The position numbers and the translations under genes were made by a program. Below the pieces are notes generated by a model. It saw nothing but the letters and a program-made list of their open reading frames with translations, was not told where the DNA came from and did not search any database. 64,000 nucleotides of DNA from Fallopia convolvulus. Taxonomy: Eukaryota > Streptophyta > Magnoliopsida > Caryophyllales > Polygonaceae. This document shows, piece after piece, positions 45,014 to 56,276 of this stretch (its first letter is position 1; every line of letters begins with the position of its first letter). Where the stretch lies: assembly GCA_964016875.1 (NCBI GenBank), contig OZ024723.1, positions 11,871,343-11,935,342 on the forward strand, in the 5' to 3' direction.

Positions 45014-46584
45014 TTACGCATTTGGCGCGACTTCTGTGATCCTCCCTCGATATACGAGGTAGGCAATTTCTCTCCTCAGTGCTACACGTTCTTTCGTTAC
45101 GTGACCGTAATCATCATGGAAATCACACCACCTACTCATATCTTTATTCGGATAGGGTTTTTTATTCCTTTTCGGCCACCTAACACCCCGTATCATTAAA
45201 GTTGTGTTCTTCACGAGGTCCTCGGGGGATATACCTAGGTTAAACTTGTCATATTTCGGTGGTAGCGGTTTGGCGGGTTTGGTCTCGGCGACGTTCACCT
45301 TCACCGCATCGGGGTGAGGGCACCGGTATGGTTGATCACGGCGTACCCAACGATGATCCGGTGCCACCGTCTTTTCCACCCTTTCCCAGATGCTCGCAGG
45401 CTTCCTCATTTTCAAATCTTCCTCAAGTTTGATTTGAACCAGAGGCTTGGTTTGGACATCTTCGAAACTGTGATAAGGATGTCGGGTAAGCTCCTTGTAG
45501 TGGTCTCCATCTTGGTTTACTCCTTGACGGAAAGCTTCCATAGCCGTCGGCACGTCACAGTGCGGGATGGAGATCTTTTCTCGGTTGAACCTGTCTAGGT
45601 ACTCCCGGGTGGACTCTTCTAGTTTTTGGATAACCCGGTACAAATCGCTAGACTGCTTCTCGAATCTCCGGCTGCTAGCGAATTGTACATGGAAGGAGTC
45701 CATCAACTCAGCGAAGGAGTGAATACTTCCTCTTGGAAGGTTGACGAACCACTTCAAGGCCGACCCCGCAAAAGCTGCTCCGAAACCCTTACACATTAGT
45801 GCTTCACGAGAATGATATGGAACTACGCTGGTCATCATTTTCTACTTGAATATGGCCACATGCTCGTCAGGGTCTCCCGTGCCATCATAGGGGCTCATAC
45901 TAGGTACCGAGAATTTCTTCGGTATTTCGACTTGAGCGATATGAGGAGTGAAGGGCGACTCATCGTAACCGTCTACCACTTCCTTCTCTATGGGTCACGG
46001 AACCCCAGGTATCTTCCCCAACTGTTCGGTGAACATCTTGAATTGATTTGGACAATACTTTCGAGGTCTCGGGGACGGCGACAGTCCTAATCCTCCTCAT
46101 CGTCCATGATGTCGTTTTCAAAGCGTTAAGGGCTAACTTCTCGTGCCGATCGAAGGCGTATGGGTGCCCTGGCTCCTTCGCCAGTAGGGTTGCCCTGTGC
46201 AGGGGTAAACGACGGCACTCCGGGGACTGTTGCCGGTGGGGTAACGAACTCCATGCCAGAGATTCTCTCGCACCGCCCAGTAGGGTTTCCAGAGGAACCT
46301 TCACCCCCGCTGTCTCGGGTCCGATCTGTTGTTCGGGCGCGCGGGCCGACAGAGGAAACGGATTGGAGTTGAGAGCGCAAACCTTCATTATCAGTCGTTA
46401 ACTGCTCGATGCTGGTCTTGTGTTTTTCATTGCAAGCACGTTGGTCAGTTAGTTTCTTCTCCAAAGCTTGGAGCCTCTGGGCGAACTCGGATAACTCGAG
46501 GCGGAGCGCTGCCAATGTGTCCTGGCGTGCGCCTCAGTTGTCCCCGGTGTTTGGCTCTTGATTACCCTCGTTAGGGTTGCTCAT
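45014..46584 (-). pseudogene. Tat-type Gag
   Basis: The ATG at 46584 opens MSNPNEGNQEPN, with a TGA at codon 17 and then a coiled segment (LRLELSEFAQRLQALEKKL). A frameshift follows near 46130 and further stops up to 45839. The gag core (ALMCKGFGAAFAGSALKWFV, then FHVQFASSRRFEKQSSDLY and REYLDRFNREK) lies in 45838-45400. The C-terminal half has a WCDFHDDYGHVTKE zinc-like segment. Broken by at least three stops and one frameshift. Confidence 0.78.
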
Positions 46585-46639
46585 GGCGACTTCCTGAACT
46601 TCTTTTGGTATGAAAAGACGAATCCTTCTCGATCGTTAG

Positions 46640-46657
46640 GCCCCACGGTGGGCGCCA
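46640..46657 (-). promoter_or_regulatory. Primer-binding site, tRNA-Lys type
   Basis: TGGCGCCCACCGTGGGGC on the minus strand, three bases after the 5' LTR. It is complementary to the 3' end of plant tRNA-Lys(CUU). Confidence 0.8.
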
Positions 46658-46660
46658 AAT

Positions 46661-47066
46661 TATTTTGGAGAAAAATTTGACAAGGAAACTTCTGCCCTAG
46701 ATTGGGGCACGATCGAATCGATGGACCAGATAATACTCAGGAAAAACTTGAATCAAAGAAATCCGAATACAAAAGCTCTCATTTTGATAATTTCGTTCTG
46801 GTCAAGTGTGTGTCTCACAATAAATCGTAAAAACCTATCATATATCTCCTCAACCTAACGTTCCTCTCCCACGTCCCACGATTTCCGGGTTCATAGGGAA
46901 TATCTCCAACTGCTATCCACTCCCCGCGTATATCGGAAGAGGGAACCGCCGCGACGGTTGTCGTTTGAGCGTGCACCTCTTCCTCGTGACGGAATCTTTC
47001 TTCCTTCATCTTGGTGACTGTTGACTTCCTCTCTCTCCTAAAGACTTCTTCTTTCACGTTCTCCTA
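46661..47066 (-). repeat. 5' LTR of Tat element, truncated
   Basis: Matches 37453 to about 37858. Its first 63 or so bases are missing and Athila 3' non-coding sequence follows at once, with one base of possible overlap. The end is CCAAAATA, mutated from CA. Confidence 0.85.
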
Positions 47067-50000
47067 ATAGACATAAGCAAATACAATCCAACCTCACCAA
47101 AGATATGTGTTTCACGCAACTCTCAAGTGTTTGGGCTTATAAATTCAATCTCTCAACTCAATCTTATATGCAAAAACATATAGAAATTGGAACTTATATC
47201 ACCAAAATCTCCACCTAAGATTTTTCAAAACAAGCAAAAATCATCAAGAGAACTTAGGCTCCATGTAAAACTTCATAGAAGCTTCCATTTGGTCGGGTTG
47301 TAATGGGGCTTGTTAATGACAATAAGGCGTGGAAATATTTTGGCTATGTGGTGCTAATAATATCCGGGAATCAAAGACTCCTAAAAACTCACACATACAC
47401 CAAAACTCTCAAAAACAACATACCAAACTCACTAAAACATTATGCTCAAACTCACTCACCTTTAACCCTAGAAAGCCTCATATAAACATAAAAGAATCCC
47501 TGGTTTAACTTTAAACACAATGCACATTTTCTTCTTCTTTCTTTTCCTTCTTTCTTAGCATTTTTTTCATCATTTTTCTCTTTTCTCTTCTTCGAACAAC
47601 CTTGTTAACGACCTAAAAGGTTCGTTACCGAGCTACACTTCCTCCTCGATTTTCTTCTTCTTCTCATCAATACCTCTTATTTTTGTGCATCTTTTCTACC
47701 AAGAGATCTTTTTACAAAATAAAACAAGAGACTTCCAATCTACCCTTCCCAAAACCCTTATTTTGAACCAAAACATAACATTTTTCACTCTACAAAACAT
47801 ACCTCTCCAACTAAGTCCTAATCCCCGGATAGGGTCAAGCTTATCTCGGCTAGGGAAATAATTTTTGTGGAGCTGAAAATAAAAGGCTAAAGCTCAAATT
47901 CGTTGACAAAAAGAAGGATCACGTAAAGGGTGGATAAGGATAAATAAGGCTCATAGAAATAAGTTCTCTATCATATGACTTCCACAAGTAATGAACTAAA
48001 AATCTTAAATAGGTCTCAAGAAATAGATAACCATCACAATTCCAAGATATAATATACATAAAGAGAGTAAATCACACGAGAAAAGAAGAGAGATTTTTTT
48101 TTATGCTCTCCCTTTAAGGCCAAAAATAACTCACAAGGTAGCAATTTTTGTTGGATTTCACTACTCATGCTAAAAGTTATACATGCTCAATTTCATCATA
48201 TGCTATTCCTCTATAAAAACAATTTCATACCAAGAATCAGGCTATACCATCAAAAACATGCTTGAAAGGAAATTACATGATCATGCTAGCAATTAACTAT
48301 CATAGAACCAAAAGACAGGGCATTTATCCATTCTAAAAAACTCTTTTTGGAATTTTTAAATTTTTAATTTTTTTGATTTTTTTGATTATTTTCTCAAACA
48401 AAGACAACTAAAAGACAAAAACACACGAAAACAAACAAACGCACAAACAAGCAAGCAAGTTTTCTTCCCTTCCCTACCCCATACTTAAAATTACAGTGTC
48501 CCCACTGTAATAAAGCAACTCTGAATAAAAGAATAAGGAAAAAGAAAGAAACTTACAAGATAAAACTGAAGTAGAAAAGAACATCCTTTGAGAAGCTGAA
48601 TCATCACTGTGGTGGTGGAAACTGGCGCTCAAAGTTGTCCATGAATTGATACCTGGTCCTCCAACGCTCCTCATCAACTGTCACCCTTTGCTCCATCGTC
48701 CTCCAACGAGCATCCGCCTACTGATGCCTCGCATCATCAAGAGCCATGCGAGCTGTATAGACACCCTCCCACCGATCCATCCTCTGGTGGAGCTGTGTCT
48801 GCTACAGGTTGAGCTGTTGCATCTGAAAAGATAAATCATCGGCCCATGGGGGTGGAACACTCGATCCAGAATAGGTGGGCTGAGGAGGCGGTTGGTATTG
48901 ATCCTATGGCAGGAAGTGGTCTTGATAGATCACCGGGTTATAGGGCATCATTGCATATGACTGAGGCTCGGTAGGCGGAGGCGGTGGCTCGTTACCGAAG
49001 CTACAGGCCTCGGTAGTAGCCTCGAAATAATCGTTAACGAGCCCTGGTGGGTCGTTACCGAATTCATCTTCATCGCCAAGTACCTCGGTACCGAGGTCAT
49101 CGTCCTCGATATCGAGTTCCTCCGTGGCTGCCTCATCTTCATCCATTGCAGCGCCTTCTCTTTTGAACCTTGACTCACACGCCCTCAATGACGGCTCATC
49201 TTGTGGCTTCTTCTCCAACGGAAATGCATGTTCCGTCCAAGCCTCATACCAATTTGGCATATAAATCAACTCGAACTTGTCTCGGGTAAGCAACACGTCT
49301 TGGCCAAGTACCTTGGTAGCATACCCTCTTTCGGTGCTCACAAAGATGTTGGAGGAGAACCAATACGTTTTGTCAAGCTTCTGGGCACGGTATGGCGTAT
49401 AATGCTCAAGATTGACACCGAGTTTTGCCGCTAGAAGACTCACCAGATTCCCGCACCATACTTCCTTTGACTTGATCCCGTGCTTCTCGATGTATTGCAA
49501 CCATTCATACCCCAAGTTCAAGGGGGCGAGATCCTCAAAAATAATGGTACGGAGACATTTAACCTCTAACCGTGTTGGTCTTGAAAGCTCTTTCTTGGGC
49601 CAAATGGTGGCGCGCAAGACTCGGAGTATAATCCTGAAGATGGAGTTGATGATGCTTGCCCCTGGAAGTGCCGCTGTGGAAGGTTCAACCTCCCCGGAAA
49701 TGTAACTCCAATTATCGGTAACCTTGAAGTTCTTGATCTTATAATCCCTAGAATGGTGAGGAAGCTCGAGAAGGGCATTGAATTCAGCCATTGTGCACTC
49801 GCGATTAACATTGCCTAACCGGAACTTGATTCTTCCAACCGAAGTCTTGGTCTTGAAGCTTGTTTGGAGAGTGGCTAAGAACTCGGAGGTAAGGGTTGGG
49901 TAGTGCGGTGTTTCCTCCTTCTTCAACAGTTGAGGTATTCCAAGTATGGCAAAAGCATGCTTGACGTCCTCGTAGATCCCCAATGGCTTAGCGCTTGACC

Positions 50001-51120
50001 TTGAGAACCACCTGGTGAAGTGGTCCTTTTCAAGGATGGCATCAAAAATCCTAGCTTGCTCCTGAGTAGCCAATATGACATTGTCCATGCGTGGAGGGGA
50101 CGGGGACCTTTGAGTCCTCCTCTTCTTTCCGGCTCTAGTGTTAGCTCGGCTAGTGCTTGCCATTTGTACCTGCAAATACCATGAATTTCCAAGATAAGAT
50201 CCACACAAACCAACCAAAAGAAAACCCCATACTTGCTCTCGAAAGTGCTCTCGACATGCCTCGGTACCGGCCCAATTGGGTCGTTAAGGAGGCAACTGGC
50301 TTTGGTTTCGAACTGAGCATTTCACAGATCGTTAACGACCCTGGCAGGTCGTTAAAGAGCCTGGGCGAGAACAACTTGCAGTTTATTCCGAGTACCAAAC
50401 CTCAAAAATTTGAACAATTCTAGCACAATTCAACCACAATTCCACATAAAACACACAATCTAGCACATGCAACCCCATACTTGCTCGAAACCCTTCTAAT
50501 CATGCCAATAAGTGCCAAAATTCATGGTGAAGATCAATCAATTCAAGAACAAGTTACTCCATGCTTTTCTTATCAAAATTTCAATGCAAATCAAGCAAGA
50601 ATAACCAAGTATAGATCAAGATCGATCACCAATAATAGAAGCAATAGAAGCACAATGGAACATAGACATTGCAAACGAATTACTCAATCAAGATCTAGAT
50701 ATGAATTGAAACCCCAAATTACCATGAAATTTGCAAGAAAAAGAGTTAGGGTTTAGAAATCATACCGTAGATTGAAGAATTGAAGAATAAAGATTGAATT
50801 GGAAAGGGATAACGAGGGCTTTTGGTGCGCCGGTAACGAACTCAAGGAGTGGGGCTCATTATCGTGGGATGCGGTTGGGGTTAGGGCGCGGTGGTGCTCC
50901 GATCGGTGGTGTTTGGAAAACTCGGTGGGATTTGATTGAAAGCTTGAAGATTTGGCTTGAGATTTGGGTGTAGGAGTTGGAAATTTGAGAGGGTTTTAAT
51001 AGGAAGGGGCAAGAGGAGAGGCGACATGAGGGAGGTAAAGAGATAGAAGATAGAAGAGATAGAAGAGATACGAACAAGAGGGTTCATGAGAAGCGTTTGT
51101 CTAGTTCACGACTTAGGGTA
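47067..51120 (-). mobile_element. Athila-like copy B, ORF1 and 3' interior only
   Basis: Minus-strand fragment of an Athila-like element: spacer (about 51120-50170), ORF1 (50163-48604), hairpin and AAGTATGGGGT (48510-48476), 3' non-coding interior to 47067. Both LTRs, gag and protease are absent. It starts within the Tat LTR junction at 47066. AAGTATGGGGT also occurs at 50224-50234 and 50472-50482. Confidence 0.75.
48604..50163 (-). pseudogene. Athila ORF1-type protein, copy B
   Basis: MASTSRANTRAGKKRRTQ at 50163. The minus-strand frame is open to a TAG at about 48904 (420 codons) and then, after stops, in the same frame to TGA at 48604, about 519 codons in all. It has the same core as copy 1 (FRLGNVNRECTMAEFNALLE, FRIILRVLRATIWPKKEL, KSKEVWCGNLVSLLAAKLG), then an acidic stretch (EELDIEDDDLG), NDPPGLVNDYFEA-type repeats and the QMQQLNL tail. 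No signal peptide or transmembrane helix. A splice acceptor TTTGCAG ends seven bases before the ATG. This is the best-preserved ORF1 in the window. Confidence 0.75.
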
Positions 51121-51298
51121 GGTTTCATGATCAATTGTCATAGTGAATTGTAATGAGGGTTAAGGGAACTCTGGTTGGTCATTTTGGGCCAAAGGGGAGG
51201 AAGTCCCAACTTGTACAATTATTTTTAGACTAGTAACAGGGTAAAATGAAAGCGGTTATTCATAAAGTTCCCTATCATACATTTCAATGTAAACTAAC
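51121..51298. other. Flank between Athila copies B and A (possible copia 3' DNA)
   Basis: 178 bases unlike any Athila part, with GTTCCC/GGGAAC words as in the copia element. It ends in CTAAC just before the LTR at 51299. It may be the copia sequence that once followed 32882, now inverted. Confidence 0.35.
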
Positions 51299-51722
51299 TG
51301 ATGTTCATGTTTTTAGTATAGTTTTCGATTGTTGTTCTTAGTTTTTTAGCTTAGTTTAGTTAAGTTTTAGTTTATGTTTCGTGTGTTTTTGGATAAGTTT
51401 ACATATTTTGTGAAAAGTATGGAAGCTACTCCGTTTTTGTGTTTTTTTATAGGTTTTCGAAGCGAAAAGGAACATTTTGAGGGAGTTGAGATCGGGAAGT
51501 TGATGTGGAGCATGGTGGAAGAGAAGAGGAGAAGAAGAAGCTTTGAAGATCCCAACAAAAGAAGCTATGCAAAAGTACAAAGAATAAAGAACAAAGACAT
51601 CAATACCGAGCTATAAGGGTCGGTAACGAGCTGTGCAATGGAGTCCAAGTTGAAGAGTTCAGTCAATAGTCCTACCGACCCTGTGTAGGTCGACACCGAG
51701 GTGGCCTGTGTCGGTAGGCGGC
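51299..51722 (+). repeat. 5' LTR of copy A, left part
   Basis: Starts TGATGTTCATG and matches the minus-strand LTR ending at 34320. It carries the hairpin arms CCTACCGAC/GTCGGTAGG (51671-51718). The solo LTR is inserted right after it, with duplication GCGGC (51718-51722). Confidence 0.88.
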
Positions 51723-53194
51723 TAATGTTCGTGTTTTGGTCTAGTTTTAGGTGTCTTTCTTAGGTTGTTTAGTTTAGTTTTTGTAGGTTTTAGAGTTAGT
51801 TTTGTGTGTTTTTGGATAAGTTTGCATATTTTGTCAAAATTATGGAAGCTATTTCGTTTTGTGTCTTTTTGTAGGTTTTAGAGCGGAATTGAGCATTTTC
51901 AAGAGAAGTTGAAGTGAAGTGGTGAAGAGTGGAACGCATAGAAGAGGAGAAAGAAGAGTGCATATGAAGATCAAGTTGAAGTCCAAGTTAAAGATAGGGA
52001 AAGAGTTCGAAATAAGCCAAAACAGAAAGCTTGTTAACGACCTGTGAGGGTCGTTACCGAGCTGTAAATCAAAGTTTTTGCAAAGGAGTTCAGCAAGTCT
52101 CTACCGACCCTGTGCAGGTCGTTAACGAGGTGACCTGTGTCGGTAGAGCGCAGCCGACTTTCGGAATTAATATCTTTTATCTTATTACATTTTAACTTGG
52201 GTAAGTTTTTATCTTTTAGATATTTTATTAGATAGCTTTCATAGTATAAATACCCTTGTTCTAAGCCTAGACAAGGGGGGATTCGATTAGTTTTAGGAGA
52301 GAAGTCGATAGAGAGAGAGAACTCGGGCTGTTTCCGATCGAGAGAGAGGAGGGAGTTCTGGTTCGTTAATCAAGCTTCTTGTTCGTTGTTCTTAGTTGTT
52401 TTCGGATTCTGCAAGTATTTGTAAGACGATATTTCTTTCAATTTCAAGTAAGTTTTGCTTTTCAATGCTTTCTTTGATAAAAGTTGTTTGCTTTGATTCA
52501 ATGAAGAAGTGAGTAGTTTTCTTATCTAGGGTCGGGGTTGAAACCCGACATAGTTGTGCATGATTGAATGAGTATGTTGATGTTTTGATTGCCTTTTATC
52601 TTTTGAATTGCTTGTTGTGCTTATGCTTAGACGAGAGTCGAAGTAATTTGAGTTTGTTGCTTGATCGAAAGAGAAAAGTTGTGAACTTGAATGTTGATAT
52701 TGTTCGATAACGAAAGTTTCGAGCTTTGGATTCAAAACAAGTAATAAAGTGAATTGATTTATGAAGGTTGATTGATTTGCTTGTTTAATCAGCGAAAGTT
52801 GATAGATTTATCTTTAAAGGCATGATCTTTATCTTCACATGAGTTTATATGCATAGCTATGTTGTGGTAACCCTTGTCCTAGAGCTTTTTATCCTTTGAA
52901 TTTCTTCAGTTTTGCATTCGATTTTACTCATTACCGAGGCACTTTGGATCGGTACTGAGCCTGCATTTGCATCGTTATTTGTTCTGTTTTAAGTAGAATT
53001 CCAGGATCGTTAACGACCATGACAAGGTCGTTAACGAGGTCTCTCGTAGTTGTTTTTGCCTTGTTTTGTTTTGTTTTCTTTGTTTCTAGTCAGGTAAACA
53101 GACAACCTTGCTTCCCGTGGACGATCCTGACTACGCTATACTCAGCGGGGTCTTGACTTATAAATTTATTTGTTGTCAAGAAACCCTTCCAATA
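51723..53194 (+). mobile_element. Solo Athila-like LTR nested in an LTR
   Basis: 1472 bases, beginning TAATGTTCGTG (TG mutated to TA) and ending CCTTCCAATA (CA mutated to TA), bounded by the exact 5-bp duplication GCGGC (51718-51722 and 53195-53199). No interior remains, so LTR-LTR recombination removed it. It is of the GTTAAC-type subfamily like copy 1: palindrome pair 53006-53038, hairpin 52100-52147, TATA box 52245, G-run 52275. Confidence 0.93.
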
Positions 53195-53199
53195 GCGGC

Positions 53200-54212
53200 G
53201 CCGACTTTCAGATTTTATATCTTTTATTTCGCAATCTTTTAAGTTAGGAAAGTTCTATCTTTTGGAAACTTGATAGATAGTTTCTCTTAGTATAAATACC
53301 TTGTTTTAGTCTAGTTTTTAGGGGGGATTTCGGACGAGTCTTAGAGAAGACGAAAGAGAGAGGGACGGCTGAACTTGAGTCTTTTTCTCTCTGTTTTCGG
53401 GTTTTGATTGTGTTTGAAGACAAGTTTCGATTTTAAATCAAGTAATCTTTTGTTTTGTTTTCATTCAATGTTCTCATTCAATTTAATTGCTTGTTTTGTT
53501 TCAATCATGAGTGAGTAGTTCGCTTTTCTAGGGTCGGGGTTGAAAACCCGGCATAGTTATGCATGATTGAACGTGTGATGAATGTTTGATTGCCTTCTAT
53601 CTTTTATCTACTTGTTTTGTGCTTATACTTAGACGAAAGTCGAAGTAATTCGAGTTTATTGCTTGATCGAAAGAGAAAGTTGTAATCTTGAAGGTTGATA
53701 TTGTTCGATAACGAAAGTTACGAGCTTTGGATAAAAAATAAGTAGAGAGTGAATTGATTCATGAAAATTGATTGATTTGCTTGCTTAAATCAACGAAAGT
53801 TGATAGCTTTATCCTCGAGGCATGTTCTTTATCCTTCACACTATCTTGAATGCATGATTACGTCGTGGTAAACCCTTATCCTAGATCTTTTCTCCATTAG
53901 AAAAAACTCTCGTATTCCTCTGTTTAGCTTCAGTACCGAAGTAGCCAGTTCGGTATCGAGCCTGTGTTTGGACTGTGTTTATTGCTTTGTTCGAAGTCGA
54001 AATCCAGCATCGATACCGACCCTGACAAGGTCGGTACCGAGGTTGTCGTAGCCTTGTTTTTACTGTTGTTTCTATTTACTTTATTTCTATGTTTTCTTGT
54101 TTTCTAGAATAGTAATCAAACATAACTTGCTTGCCGTCGACGATCCTGACCTCCCTATACATAGTGGGGTCTTGACTACAAATTTATTTGTTGTCGTGAA
54201 ACCCTCTCAACA
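53200..54212 (+). repeat. 5' LTR of copy A, right part
   Basis: Continues the LTR after the nested solo LTR. TATA box 53291-53298, G-run 53321-53326, palindrome pair 54009-54041 with GATACC/GGTACC cores, end CTCAACA. Confidence 0.88.
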
Positions 54213-54215
54213 AAT

Positions 54216-54233
54216 TGGCGCCGTTGCCGCGGA
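54216..54233 (+). promoter_or_regulatory. Primer-binding site, tRNA-Asp type (one mismatch)
   Basis: TGGCGCCGTTGCCGCGGA, one base different from the site in copy 1. Confidence 0.85.
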
Positions 54234-54329
54234 AGCAACAATGCTTGTTTGATTACTCGTGGGTTTGGGAATAGCCCAACCCCGTTTTTATTTCTAATAT
54301 GTTTTTATTTTTGTTTGTTTTCTCAGTTT

Positions 54330-54661
54330 ATGCCAGCAGGGCGACGTCGACTTGAATTTGATCAATTCGATTATTATTCTGAGCCTGAACGTGTCCTTCA
54401 TCACAGAAGAAGAGAAAACCGTACCATGGCTGTCACACCAGAAGAGATGGCCCGACAGATGGCTGCTCTCTGCCAACAGATGGAGACGTTGCAAATTGAA
54501 AGAGAACAAGAAAGGGAGCAACGTACTCAATTACAGGAGCAGTTGAACGCTATCCCTAGGAATGCCAAGCAATACATGCACCCGGAACTGAGGGTGCTAG
54601 AATCAGCAATAATGCTTCCTGAGATAGAAAAGGCTTTGGAAATTAAATCACAGTTTATATC
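54330..54661 (+). pseudogene. Gag N-terminus of copy A
   Basis: MPAGRRRLEFDQFDYYSEPE, then a helical QMAALCQQMETLQIEREQ coil, then YMHPELRV and the end at IKSQFIS, where the Tat LTR interrupts at ATATC. The frame is open to that point. TTTTCTCAG just before the ATG is shared with copy 1. Confidence 0.8.
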
Positions 54662-55044
54662 TGTTAGGCCCAAAAACCGATTTGGCCAATTCGAAGACAT
54701 AAACCCAATATCAAGCGGCAAACCGTAGGAGAACGTGAAAGCAGAAGTCTTTGGGAGCGAGAGGAAGTCAGCAGTCACCAAGATGAAGGAAGAAAGCTTT
54801 CGTCACGAGAAGAGGTGCACACTCAAACGACAACCGTCGCGGAGGTTCCCTCTTCCGATATATGCGGGGAGTGGATAGCAGTTGGAGATATGCCCTATGA
54901 ACCCGGAAATCGTGGGACGTGGGAGAGGAATGTTAGGTTGAGGAGATATATGATAGGTTTTTACGATTTATTGTGAGACACACACTTGACCAGAACGGAA
55001 TTATCAAAAAGAGAGCTTTTGTATTCGGATTTCTCTAATTCGAG
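54662..55044 (+). repeat. Tat LTR fragment
   Basis: First 383 or so bases of the Tat LTR, starting TGTTAGGCCC directly after ATATC (54657-54661). It is cut off at TTCGAG, where gag sequence from a more upstream point (EELNAYPRNAKQ) resumes, with about 3 bases of overlap. Same insertion point and same orientation relative to gag as the Tat element at 37453. Confidence 0.88.
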
Positions 55045-56276
55045 AGGAGCTGAATGCCTATCCGAGGAATGCCAAACAATATATGCATCCAGAACTAAGG
55101 ATCGTTAACGATCCCAACCCAAGTAAGTTCTCTACACCGAGCTCCTCTCTCAGTCCCAGGCTCGTTACCGACCCAACTAGGGTCGGTACCGATCCTTCTA
55201 AGGCACCAATCGACCCTAAAGTCGACCCGGTAGCATCGCCTCTCGATCCCGTTGTGGCTCCGAGAATGGTGAAATCTCTTCCCTTTCCTACTAAGAAGTC
55301 TAAGGACTCAACTGAAGGCAAGTTTAAGCGTTTCGTTAAGATTCTCCAAGGCTTAAATATTTCTATACCATTCGTTGAGGCCCTAAGCGAAATGTCGGCT
55401 TACACAAAGTTTTTGAAAGACATTCTTACCAGGAAACGATCCATAACAGGGCTCACAGATAAGGTCCGATCTATTACTCTTCCAGAGAAGCTAGGCGACC
55501 CAGGGAGATTTGCTATCACGATTGGCATAGGTGATCACCGATTCAAGGCTCTATGTGATTTGGGAGCCAGTGCCAGTTTACTTCCCCTATCGATCTGGTC
55601 GAAAGCTAACATGGGACCTCTAGAACCTGTGGACATGAGGCTGAATATGGTGGACGGATCAAGTGTGAAGGCTACATGAGTCTTTGATGATTATCCAATT
55701 CAAGTGGGGAAATTCTTCATTTCAAACGATTTCATTGTCCTCGACATGCCTGAAGATCCTCTAGTCTCCATCATTCTAGGCAGGTCATTCCTTGCTACCG
55801 CGGGCGCTAGAGTTGACGTTCGGAAAGGACTCCTCACCTTCGATATACAAGAGGAACGCGTCGAGTTCAGCCTTAATCAAGATGCCAATGACACAACTGC
55901 CGCCGCACAAATCGAGATGCCCCAGCCGGAGCTCAACATTACTGAGTCAGAGGTTTCACCTCCATCAAATAAGGATTACAAGAATGCAAACGAGACCGCT
56001 ACCGAACCCCCTTGGGCCGGTAACAAGCCCTTCCTCCAACAATACAACGGGGGTCGCTCGTTTTGGCACAACACCGAGAAAGGTTTGGCTTTTCATAGGT
56101 CGTTAACGACCTCAACTACCTCGGTGCCGACATGCTCACCAATGGATCGAGGTGAGTATTCTAACCACAGATTCACCATTACTGATAATGATCCTTCTTT
56201 ATATTCTATTCCTATAGTGTACCCCGCTATCTATGCTATAGAGAATCGGAACCTCCTTGGTTTCGGATTTCACTAA
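55042..56276 (+). pseudogene. Athila-like Gag fragment and protease (rearranged)
   Basis: A short duplicate of the gag segment around YPRNAKQYMHPELR is joined by deletion to the NDP-repeat linker and then the protease: ALCDLGASASLLP, a TGA at 55677 (copy 1 has GVVDDYP here) and IILGRSFLATAGA. The tail runs to 56276. The frame is otherwise open. The linker hairpin at 55161-55192 is coded as LVTDPTRVGTDP. The protease has the family's DLGAS in place of DTG. Confidence 0.8.

Larger units (their letters stand above)
37453..47066 (-). mobile_element. Tat-lineage gypsy element with antisense gene
   Basis: 3' LTR 37453-37921, 5' LTR 46661-47066 (missing about its first 63 bases), a tRNA-Lys primer site, then gag, protease, RT, RNase H, a second archaeal-type RNase H and integrase on the minus strand. 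The two RNase H domains are the mark of the Tat lineage. Between integrase and 3' LTR lies a plus-strand, intron-containing gene. The left target duplication is ATATC (37448-37452). The right side joins unrelated Athila sequence, so the right end is a later break. Many stops and some frameshifts: not autonomous now. Confidence 0.88.
51299..54661 (+). mobile_element. Athila-like copy A, 5' half
   Basis: The 5' LTR (51299-51722 and 53200-54212) is split by a solo LTR. A tRNA-Asp primer site (54216-54233) and the gag N-terminus follow, up to 54661, where a Tat LTR begins after ATATC. It belongs to the same subfamily as 32883-37447 and complements it: that copy has the 3' LTR and the gag part beginning at ATATC. 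The shared 5-bp flank CTAAC supports one original insertion. Confidence 0.75.

Noticed and set aside
51121..51298. Copia 3' LTR
   Set aside because: It shares words but not order with the 5' LTR at 26560-27537, and has no TG...CA ends.
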